From contig JAAFHO010000023.1 of assembly GCA_013297575.1 (NCBI GenBank), positions 1 to 20,085 of the forward strand: a DNA stretch of 20,085 nucleotides. Reading direction: 5' to 3'. The DNA comes from Chitinophagales bacterium. Lineage in GTDB: Bacteria > Bacteroidota > Bacteroidia > Chitinophagales > Saprospiraceae. Positions 7,387 through 14,700 of this stretch are shown piece after piece. The position numbers were made by a program, and so were the translations under genes. The notes below the pieces were generated by a model. It was given only the letters and a program-made list of their open reading frames with translations. It made no database searches and was not told the origin of the DNA. Every line of letters begins with the position of its first letter. Position 1 is the stretch's first letter.

Positions 7387-8676
7387 ATGTTAGGCTCAGC
7401 AGCCCAGAATGTCATTGCATTAAGCGATGCTTTTTTGCTTTTTCATCGTGGAGAGGTAGAATTTGCCGCCATTGGATTTGTGGGCGTTTTTTATATAACG
7501 ATTGCGGCCATTGGGTATAGTTTTTCGAGGGGCGGACAAATTATGATTGCGCGGCGTATGGGTGAAGGTCGCCAAGATAAAGTAGGGCATACTTTCCATA
7601 CCATGTTGTTGTTTGAGGTGCTCATGTCCATCGTGATGTTTCTATTTATGCGTTATGGATCGGCTTGGTTTTTTAAATGGTTCTTGGACCACAGTCCGGC
7701 GGTATATGAGCAATGTTTGGCGTATATCAATTATCGTTCTTACGGGATATTTTTTAGTTATGCAGGTGTTGCGTTGGTGTCTTTATATACCGGTATAGCG
7801 CGCCCTATGTTTATTTTGGTGGATACGATCATCTTGGCGATCGTCAATTTAGTACTTAATTATGGTCTTATTTTTGGTAAATTTGGTTTACCGGAAATGG
7901 GGATAAGTGGGTCGGGTTTGGCCAGTACTATTGCCGAGGGGATAGCATTTGTGATCTTTGTGTTGTATGTTATTTTAGATAAAAAGAACCGACCTTTAAA
8001 GATATTTTCTTTGCCGGCAGCAGATTGGGTATTGACGCGCCAGCAATTACGCCTTTCGTTACCAGTTGTGGCACAAGCAGCGGTAGGTCAGGGCAGTTGG
8101 GTATTCTTTTTTGGAATGGTAGAGAATTTAGGGGAGCGCCCATTGGCTATTTCCAATTTGGTACGCACGGTTTATTTATTGTTATCTATACCGCTTTGGG
8201 GCTTTTCTGCGGGTGCTAATACCATGATTAGTAATTTAATTGGTCAAAACAGGTACCGCGATGTATTGCCTGCTACCCTAAAAACAGGGCAATTATGTTT
8301 TGCCGTTACCATGCTGCTTTCCATTCCAGTGCTTGTCCAGCCAGGCGTATTTTTGTATCCTTTACTCGGAAAATCTGATATGAGCATATTGGTAGAGGCG
8401 CAACCGGTTTTTTATGTCTTAATCGGTTTACTCATGCTTTCTACTTTTGGATCCGTCTCGTTTAATGCGTTGGCAGGAACGGGAGCAACTTGGTTTGGTT
8501 TAAAAATGCAAACTGGGTGCATTGCGCTTTATCTGGGTTATGTTTTTTGCGTTACTAATTATACACATTTGTCGCTTGCTTGGGTATGGACGGCAGAAAT
8601 ACTATATTGGTGTTTGATGCTTGGGCTTGCCATTTGGTATTTGCGCTCTTACCGGTGGCGGCGACTAACGGTGTGA
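7387..8676 (+). CDS. MATE-family efflux transporter; true start probably upstream of the first ATG
   Basis: Cation-coupled exporter of drugs or other organic compounds in the cytoplasmic membrane. From ATG 7387 the product has 429 residues, beginning MLGSAAQNVIALSDAFLLFH, which in this family lies inside transmembrane helix 1. GFVGVFYITIAAIGYSFSRG and GGQIMIARRMGEG, and a second half of similar design, support the MATE call. The same frame stays open upstream to a TAG at 7306 and there encodes NITYRDIWRISAPI, which looks like the normal MATE N-terminus. No ATG, GTG or TTG occurs in that 78-base extension; ATT 7348 and ATC 7336 are the nearest rare-start candidates. The gene either uses a non-standard start, is truncated by a start-codon mutation, or contains a frameshift or sequencing error. 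The stop overlaps the convergent gluconokinase by 12 bases. Confidence 0.9.
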   Translation: MLGSAAQNVIALSDAFLLFHRGEVEFAAIGFVGVFYITIAAIGYSFSRGGQIMIARRMGEGRQDKVGHTFHTMLLFEVLMSIVMFLFMRYGSAWFFKWFLDHSPAVYEQCLAYINYRSYGIFFSYAGVALVSLYTGIARPMFILVDTIILAIVNLVLNYGLIFGKFGLPEMGISGSGLASTIAEGIAFVIFVLYVILDKKNRPLKIFSLPAADWVLTRQQLRLSLPVVAQAAVGQGSWVFFFGMVENLGERPLAISNLVRTVYLLLSIPLWGFSAGANTMISNLIGQNRYRDVLPATLKTGQLCFAVTMLLSIPVLVQPGVFLYPLLGKSDMSILVEAQPVFYVLIGLLMLSTFGSVSFNALAGTGATWFGLKMQTGCIALYLGYVFCVTNYTHLSLAWVWTAEILYWCLMLGLAIWYLRSYRWRRLTV

Positions 8677-9153
8677 TACCCTTGTGGCTATAAATGCCAC
8701 AATTTCCGATGCTTCAAGTTGGATATCCACTTCAATTACTTCGTCGGTTACTTCCAAAATATCAAATTGAGATTGTAATAAAGTAGGCGGCATATAGTGC
8801 CCTTTTCGTTCTTGTAATCTGTTCATAATCAATTCGTAATTTCCTTTTAATAAGAAAAAATGCGTTTGGTCTTCTATGTCTTTTGCTAATATTGTTCTGT
8901 AGGCTTTTTTCAATGCCGAACAAGCAAATACGCCACCGCCTGTGTCTGTACATTGGAGTGCTTGTGCGTGTAATGATGTGAGCCAGCCCGCTCGGTCATC
9001 GTCGTTGAGCGGAATGCCTTTACTCATTTTTTCGATATTGGCTGCGGGGTGAAAATCATCTGCATCAAAAAAAGGCAGGTCTAATGCAGATGCAAGCAAA
9101 CGCCCAACTGTTGTTTTTCCAGTACCAGAAACGCCGATAATAAATAGAATCAC
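8665..9153 (-). CDS. gntK: Gluconokinase
   Basis: Phosphorylates D-gluconate with ATP to 6-phosphogluconate, feeding the pentose phosphate or Entner-Doudoroff pathway in the cytosol. The 162 residues match the small GntK/IdnK type. The P-loop GVSGTGKTT is at 7-15. DADDFHPAANIEKMSKGIPL (30-49) is the gluconate-binding region, followed by NDDDRAGWL and CSALKKAYR. HFFLLKGNYELIMNRLQERK is the lid and C-terminal region. The start is GTG at 9153; an in-frame TAA lies 12 bases upstream, so no longer product is possible. A TAAATTTG box on the minus strand (9219-9226) could serve as promoter. No gluconate permease or dehydrogenase is present. Its last 12 bases overlap the end of the MATE gene on the other strand. 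Confidence 0.93.
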   Translation of the reverse strand: MILFIIGVSGTGKTTVGRLLASALDLPFFDADDFHPAANIEKMSKGIPLNDDDRAGWLTSLHAQALQCTDTGGGVFACSALKKAYRTILAKDIEDQTHFFLLKGNYELIMNRLQERKGHYMPPTLLQSQFDILEVTDEVIEVDIQLEASEIVAFIATRVSHR

Positions 9154-9218
9154 GTGAATAGTATTTTAAGAATGATAAAACCGTTTGAAGTACCCCACCT
9201 CCAAAATCAAAATATTGG

Positions 9219-9226
9219 CAAATTTA
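9219..9226 (-). promoter_or_regulatory. Possible -7 promoter box for gluconokinase
   Basis: Reads TAAATTTG on the minus strand, matching TAnnTTTG, about 65 bases before the GTG start. No TTG lies at the expected distance upstream, so it is only a candidate. Otherwise gluconokinase would be read through from the DUF2520 gene 93 bases upstream. Confidence 0.3.
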
Positions 9227-9246
9227 ATTTACAGTATGCTTAGGTG

Positions 9247-10032
9247 TCAGTGGGCATTTGATTCAGTAATATCATTAGAAATATCTTCATAAATAGTCTT
9301 CCAATTCGGGTATTTTTCGAGTAAAAGCAAGTGTCTGCCTATCGTTTCCTCATCACCACGTACTGCGGGGCCAGTCTGCATTTTAGCGGGAGAGTCGATG
9401 ATTGCTTTGGCTAAAGTTTCTTCCATCAGCGGGTGTAACATTTCAAATGGAAGATCGGCGTTTTCCAATATTTTTTCGGCAATTGCAAAACAATGATTTG
9501 TGAAATTATTGGCAAAAACGGCCGCTACATGCAATACGGCTCGTTGTTGGTCATTGACTTGATACACCAGATTGCCGATAACCTTGGCCATTTTTTTCAA
9601 AAACATCAAGTCTTCTTGGGTAGAAGCATCTACACAAAATGGAATTTTAGACCAGACTGGTTGGCGTTCTTTGGTGAATGATTGCAGCGGATAAAAAACA
9701 CCAAACCGATTAAAATAGGGAGATAAAACATTGCTTGGGGTAGCCCCAGAGGTATGTGTTACCAGTACATCGGGAATATATTTGAACAATTGGGCGGCTA
9801 CTTCGTCAATCGCATCATCACTCACTGCTACCAATACCCAATCGGCATCGGGGAGTATAGCATCCCATTGATCTGTCCAAGGGCAATGGAGTTCGCTGGC
9901 GAGTAAAGCCGCACTATCGGCGCTGCGCCCTATGACTTGTGATAGGGGTAAACCTTTGGATTTCAGTCGTTTAGCCAGTCTAAAAGCGACTTTTCCGGTA
10001 CCCACAATCACGATTTTTGGGGTATTGTTCAT
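9247..10032 (-). CDS. Rossmann-like DUF2520-family protein
   Basis: 261 residues. The N-terminus KIVIVGTGKVAFRLAKRL has the dinucleotide-binding GxGxxA loop (11-16) of NAD(P) oxidoreductases. VLVAVSDDAIDEVAAQL and VLVTHTSGATPSNVLSPY complete the Rossmann half. The second half (about 125-250), with YPLQSFTK, AAVFANNFTNHCF and HPLMEETL, matches the helical C-terminal DUF2520 domain. The layout resembles F420-dependent or ketopantoate-type reductases. The substrate and reaction are not established for this family. Its start overlaps the upstream DUF4296 stop by four bases, indicating translational coupling. In Bacteroidota this family is widespread and often sits near envelope-biosynthesis or HAD-phosphatase genes (family knowledge, not seen here). 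Confidence 0.85.
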   Translation of the reverse strand: MNNTPKIVIVGTGKVAFRLAKRLKSKGLPLSQVIGRSADSAALLASELHCPWTDQWDAILPDADWVLVAVSDDAIDEVAAQLFKYIPDVLVTHTSGATPSNVLSPYFNRFGVFYPLQSFTKERQPVWSKIPFCVDASTQEDLMFLKKMAKVIGNLVYQVNDQQRAVLHVAAVFANNFTNHCFAIAEKILENADLPFEMLHPLMEETLAKAIIDSPAKMQTGPAVRGDEETIGRHLLLLEKYPNWKTIYEDISNDITESNAH

Positions 10033-10385
10033 TTTATTTTGATCTTTAGGGAATCCTTGGCCAATGAGTCCACAGGTGGCTGCTGATCTTTTATTAATTG
10101 TTCTGATTTTTTTAGAACAGACTCCAATCGGTCGGTATCGATGACCAAAATACGGAGGTATTTTTCATATTCTTCCAGCGTAATACCGTTCATTTCATAT
10201 ACCTGCTTATAATAGGCGTGGGCAAGGCTATCGCGTTTGTAACCGCTTAGCATAGTAACACTACCTTCAGCGATGGACAAATCGGCGATAATTTTGGCTA
10301 CTTTATCTTCGGGTACATCGAGGGGAGCATTGGTTTGTTGGCAAGCACTGCAAATAAGCAGGTAAATGATGATGTATTTATGCAT
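10029..10385 (-). CDS. DUF4296 small lipoprotein
   Basis: 118 residues. Residues 1-14 are hydrophobic and end in ICSA before Cys15, a lipoprotein-type signal, although the -3 residue is Cys12 rather than the usual Leu. PEDKVAKIIADLSIAEGSV (about 25-43) is the start of the helical DUF4296 domain, followed by YYKQVYEMNGITLEEYEKYL, a pattern typical of the family. The tail is charged and rich in lysine. DUF4296 proteins are Bacteroidota lipoproteins of unknown function. It is the first gene of the pair with the DUF2520 gene (4-base overlap). A weak CATCTTTG box (10448-10455, minus strand) lies about 60 bases upstream. Confidence 0.85.
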   Translation of the reverse strand: MHKYIIIYLLICSACQQTNAPLDVPEDKVAKIIADLSIAEGSVTMLSGYKRDSLAHAYYKQVYEMNGITLEEYEKYLRILVIDTDRLESVLKKSEQLIKDQQPPVDSLAKDSLKIKIK

Positions 10386-10521
10386 AAAATAATATTAATG
10401 AAGTACTTATAACATTGTACCCTATTACATAACGCAAGTTGGTGCTGCAAAGATGCGAAAGAACTAAGGATGTGAATAAATATTTTACTGCAGATTTTTG
10501 AAACTTTTTTTGTCATACATT

Positions 10522-10552
10522 TTGTTTAATAAAAAAATACGTTTTACCTTTG
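10522..10552 (+). promoter_or_regulatory. Promoter of the Rpn-like gene
   Basis: TTG (10522-10524, part of TTTTG), a 20-base A/T-rich spacer, then TACCTTTG (10545-10552). This is the best match to the Bacteroidota promoter in the window. It ends 20 bases before ATG 10573. The first in-frame ATG (10498) lies upstream of the promoter, so that longer reading is unlikely to be translated. Confidence 0.7.
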
Positions 10553-10572
10553 CCTTTCAAATCGAAATAAAT

Positions 10573-11646
10573 ATGACCAAATCTTCAAAAGGCAAAGGTT
10601 TTGGGGTCGATTTTGATTCCCACTGGAAAGAGATACTCGACTTAATTGAACCTGCCACTCGTTTTTTCTTACCCGCGTTGCACCAACAAGTAGATTGGAG
10701 CATAGATTATATCTCTTTGGAGCAAGAGTTACGCAATCTTTATGTGCGGAAAAAAGGGCGGGTAAAGCGTACAGATAAATTATTTCGACTTAAATTACTC
10801 AATGGAACCGATCATTATCTATTGTTCCATGTAGAAACGGAAGCGTTTCCTACTGCTACGTTTCCCCAACGTATGTTTGAGTATTTTCTTCGCCTTATTC
10901 TTAAATATAGCAATACACCCATAACGATGTTGGCTATTTTTGTTGGGGAGCAGCCTGTTAAACCACTGGACTCATATAGTATAGATTGTTTTGGCACGGA
11001 ATGCAAGTTTAAATATAACACTTTTAGCGTGGCAACACAGTCGGAAATGGAATTATTACAATCAGATAATCCATTTGCACTGGTTATTTTGGCTAATCTA
11101 TATGTTATACAATCAAAAGGTGATATAGAATTGAGGGCGCGTCTCAAACGTAAATTACTAAAACACATAGCAAGTAGTAATTTTCCTTATGAAATTGTCA
11201 GAAATATATTTAACTTTGCAGTGTATTTTATCACATTGCCACCAGAAGAAGAAAAAACAATAGTACATTTTATGGATAAGCAAGCACAAGCCCAACCACA
11301 AGCAAAAAAACAAACCCATGCCCAAAAAGCGGAGGCAGATCGCAAGAATCTTCTTGACGCATACTATCTAGCTATGTTTGGGAAAACTCAGGAAGACATA
11401 ATGGCGGATATACAAAAAGGGGAGGTGATACAAGCAGAGATACAAGCAGAAAAGGCCACGATACAAGAGGAAAAGGCCACGATACAAGAAGAAAAGGCTA
11501 CCATACAAGCAGAAAAGCGAAAAATAATCGTTTCTTCGTATAAACTCTTGCGTATGACTCCAGAAGAAATCGCAAAAGAATACTCCTATGATCTTGCTTA
11601 TATCAAATCTATTTTAGCCGAGTTACCACCGGAAACCAACAAATAA
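10573..11646 (+). CDS. Rpn/PD-(D/E)XK nuclease-like protein with heptad-repeat C-terminal tail
   Basis: 357 residues from ATG 10573, chosen because a full promoter lies between it and the upstream in-frame ATG. TDKLFRLKLLNG (67-78) followed by YLLFHVETEAF (about 82-92) and FPQRMFEYFLRL resembles the nuclease core of Rpn/YhgA-like (PDDEXK transposase-like) proteins, with Asp68 and Glu88 as probable metal ligands. Where homologues usually have E-x-K or E-x-Q, this one has E88-T-E90, so catalysis may differ. The region ALVILANLYVIQSKGDIEL is helical, as in relatives. Near the end, 21-base tandem repeats encode EKATIQE heptads (about 293-315). The C-terminal helix ends MTPEEIAKEYSYDLAYIKSI, like the short helix-turn-helix-like end of many family members. 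Rpn proteins in E. coli stimulate RecA-independent recombination; the role here is inferred from family only. Confidence 0.75.
   Translation: MTKSSKGKGFGVDFDSHWKEILDLIEPATRFFLPALHQQVDWSIDYISLEQELRNLYVRKKGRVKRTDKLFRLKLLNGTDHYLLFHVETEAFPTATFPQRMFEYFLRLILKYSNTPITMLAIFVGEQPVKPLDSYSIDCFGTECKFKYNTFSVATQSEMELLQSDNPFALVILANLYVIQSKGDIELRARLKRKLLKHIASSNFPYEIVRNIFNFAVYFITLPPEEEKTIVHFMDKQAQAQPQAKKQTHAQKAEADRKNLLDAYYLAMFGKTQEDIMADIQKGEVIQAEIQAEKATIQEEKATIQEEKATIQAEKRKIIVSSYKLLRMTPEEIAKEYSYDLAYIKSILAELPPETNK
11425..11517 (+). repeat. Tandem repeats in the Rpn-like gene (12-base and 21-base units)
   Basis: Two copies of GATACAAGCAGA (12 bases) run directly into three copies of a 21-base unit (11449-11469, 11470-11490, 11491-11511) plus a partial fourth (GAAAAG). 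The first two 21-base units are nearly identical; the third differs at a few bases. All units keep the frame, so copy-number change adds or removes seven residues. The encoded EKATIQE heptads suggest a coiled coil. Confidence 0.85.
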
Positions 11647-11711
11647 TCAATTGTTAGCACCGAATAATAGTTAATACGCAGCGTAAGGGTTTTATTCCAC
11701 TAATTTTATCC

Positions 11712-11719
11712 TAAATTTG
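11712..11719 (+). promoter_or_regulatory. -7 promoter box for the alpha-2-macroglobulin gene
   Basis: TAAATTTG matches TAnnTTTG and ends 29 bases before ATG 11749. It overlaps an in-frame GTG at 11719, which is therefore unlikely to be the start. No clear TTG at the -33 position. Confidence 0.45.
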
Positions 11720-11748
11720 TGACAATAAATAAAAAAACCACTAACGCT

Positions 11749-14700
11749 ATGCGCTTTAGATTCACCACCGCAGCAATTGCTGCCACCTTCGCTTTTTCCC
11801 TCTTTTTGGTACTCCACTCCTGTAGTCGGACGATCAAAAATGAGGCGTATTACCAACAACTGGCACAGTATATCTATGCCTTTACCAATGGAAATATTGG
11901 TAAAACCGAACCTATTCGTATCCGCTTTGTCAATGCTGCAGTTAGCGTTGAGCAAATAGGGCAGCCCGTTAACCCTAAAGTATTTACGATTAGTCCTGCT
12001 GTAAAAGGGCAGGCCGTATGGGAAGACGACCGTACTATCTTGCTCAAACCCGAAACACCCCTTGAACATGGCCAAAAGTACAACTGTGATGTTGCTATTG
12101 GCCGTATTTATAGCGAAGCACCCAGTAGTGTACGCCATTTTGACTTTGATTTTCATGTACGCGAACTCACGTTTGAAGTCGTTACCGATGGCCTTTCTGC
12201 CGCTGATGCAAATAATTTGCGACAGCAAAAAGTAGTAGGTCTAGTGCGTTCCAGCGAAACCGTAGATGCTACACTGCTCGAAAAAGTACTCTCCGCAACC
12301 CAGAGCCTTAAAAACCTTAACGTCACTTGGAACCATACGGATGCCAATAAATCGCACTATTTTGTTGTAAACGGTGTAGAACGCGATATGAAACGCTCCG
12401 GCGTGAAACTCCTTTGGGATGGTAGTGCAATCGGTGTGGAAAAAAAAGGCAGCACGGATATTCCTGTACCAGGTTTGGATGAATTTAAGGTACTCTCCGT
12501 TCAATTGGAACAAAAGGAAGCCCAATGTATCGTCGTTAATTTTTCTGATCCACTTTCCAATACCCAAGATTTTAAGGGTTTGGTGCGTGTTGCCGATTAT
12601 GGTGGGACTTTCACGTATTCGGTGGATGGTAATTTTTTGCGTATTTATCCTACCGAACGGATCGTTGGAGAACACGAATTTAGTGTTGGAATTGGCATCC
12701 GCAATAGTGCTAATGTTGCTTTGAATGCCCCATTTACCCAATTGATCAATTTTGAAGATCTTCAACCCAGTGTGCGCCTTGTTGGACGCGGAGCAATTAT
12801 CCCTGGAGACGACGCTGGAAATATTATTTTTCCTTTTGAAGCAGTGGGATTAACTGCAGTAGATGTTGAAATTTTTAAAATTTATAATTCCAATATTCTA
12901 CAATTTTTGCAGGTCAATGAAATAGAAGGCAGTGAAGAATTAGGACGTGTAGGGAAAATTATTTACCAGAAAAAACACAACCTTAATACCCTCAATGCCA
13001 AGGCTTCTACCAAGGTGTGGCAACGTTATGCCCTTGATCTCAAAGAAATGATTAAAAAAGATCCATTAGCGATCTATCAAGTGCGTATTGTTTTTCGAAA
13101 ATCCTATGTGGCCAATTTGAAATGTGGAGATATGGCCAGTGTGGACAACAACGACCAACAGCGCGGAGGCCCCAGCGCACCCAATGCCGAAAATACCAGC
13201 GCGGAGGCCTCGCTCAATAAAACAGATGAATATGGTAATCTAATTTCCTTGATGGGTGGTTATCGGGGTATTTATTGGGATGAAGATGAAAGTTGGTATG
13301 ATGACGAGGGGTATAACTACGAGTACCGCGAAGATCCCTGCAAAAACGAATACTATAATAGCGAAAAATTTGTTCAACGGAACGCTTTTGTCAGCGATCT
13401 TGGCCTTACCGCAAAAGTTGGTAAAGACCGTTCTGCTTTTGCTGTCGTCACCGATTTACATACCACAGCACCTGTAAATAATGTGGAATTGGAGTTTTTT
13501 AACTTCCAATTACAATCCATCGCTACCGCTAAAACCAATAGTGAAGGTATTGCTATTTTGACCACATTACGCGACAAACCATTTATTATGATGGCCAAAC
13601 AAGGCAACCGCCGTGGTTATTTACGCATGGCCGATGGTGCTACATTGTCACTCAGCCGGTTTGATGTAGCAGGTGTAGAACCCCAAAAAGGTCTCAAAGG
13701 TTATTTATATGGCGAGCGCGGGGTTTGGCGGCCAGGTGATAGTGTATTCCTTAATTTTGTATTGGAAGACCAAACGGGTAAATTGCCTCCCAACCATCCT
13801 GTCAATTTTGAAATTGCCGATGTAAATGGCACAGTGCGTTACCGAACAGTCGTTACAAAAAGTGTTAATGGTGTTTATCCCCTTCATTTTGTCACCAGTC
13901 CCGATGCGCCAACAGGAAGTTGGAACGCAAAAGTAGATGTTGGTGGTGCGAAATTTTACAAAAGCATTCGCATCGAAACGGTAAAGCCCAATCGGTTAAA
14001 AATTGATTTTGCTTTCCCCAAAAAGAATATTTCTGTTGACGACGAAGATCTGAATGCTGCACTTTCGGTCACTTGGCTACACGGTGCTATTGCCAAAAAC
14101 CTAAAGGCGAAAGTAGATATGCAATTGCGTACTGCAGTTACGACATTTCCGAATTTTAAAGATTTTGTTTTTGAAGACCCTGCTCGCAGTTTTTATAGCG
14201 AAGAACAAACCCTTTTCGATGGTACTATTGATGATATGGGAAAAGCAAAAGTGCCTTTTTCTGTCAATATTAACGAGAATGCACCTGGAAAATTGATCGC
14301 TAATTTCAAAATCCGCGCTTTTGAGGAAGGAGGCGATTTTAGTACCGATAATGCGTCTATTGATTATTATCCGTTCAAACGCATGGTGGGCGTTAAAATA
14401 GCAAAAGATAAATATGGGAATAAACAATTAGATCGTGGCAATACCAGTGCTGTTGAGTTTACGTGTGTGGACAACAATGGCAAACCATTGGCCAATCAAT
14501 CATTGGAAGTGGGCTTGTACCGTTGTGACTGGCGCTGGTGGTGGGATGAAGACCGCGCCTCTGACGTAAGTAGTTTTAACTCTGCAACCCATGTTAATGC
14601 GGTCAATCGTGCTACCGTAAAAACCGATGCGAATGGCCGCGCTATGTGGAAAGTAAGCCCTGCACAGTGGGGACGCTATCTCGTACGCGTTACCGATGGC

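Noticed and set aside
10498..10572. 25-residue N-terminal extension of the Rpn-like protein
   Set aside because: A complete promoter (10522-10552) lies within it, so the start at 10573 is preferred.
11425..11517. Phase-variable on/off switch
   Set aside because: Repeat units are 12 and 21 bases, multiples of three, so copy-number change cannot shift the frame.
11719..11748. GTG start giving 10 more residues on the A2M protein
   Set aside because: It overlaps the -7 promoter box, and the ATG at 11749 gives a clean lipoprotein signal.
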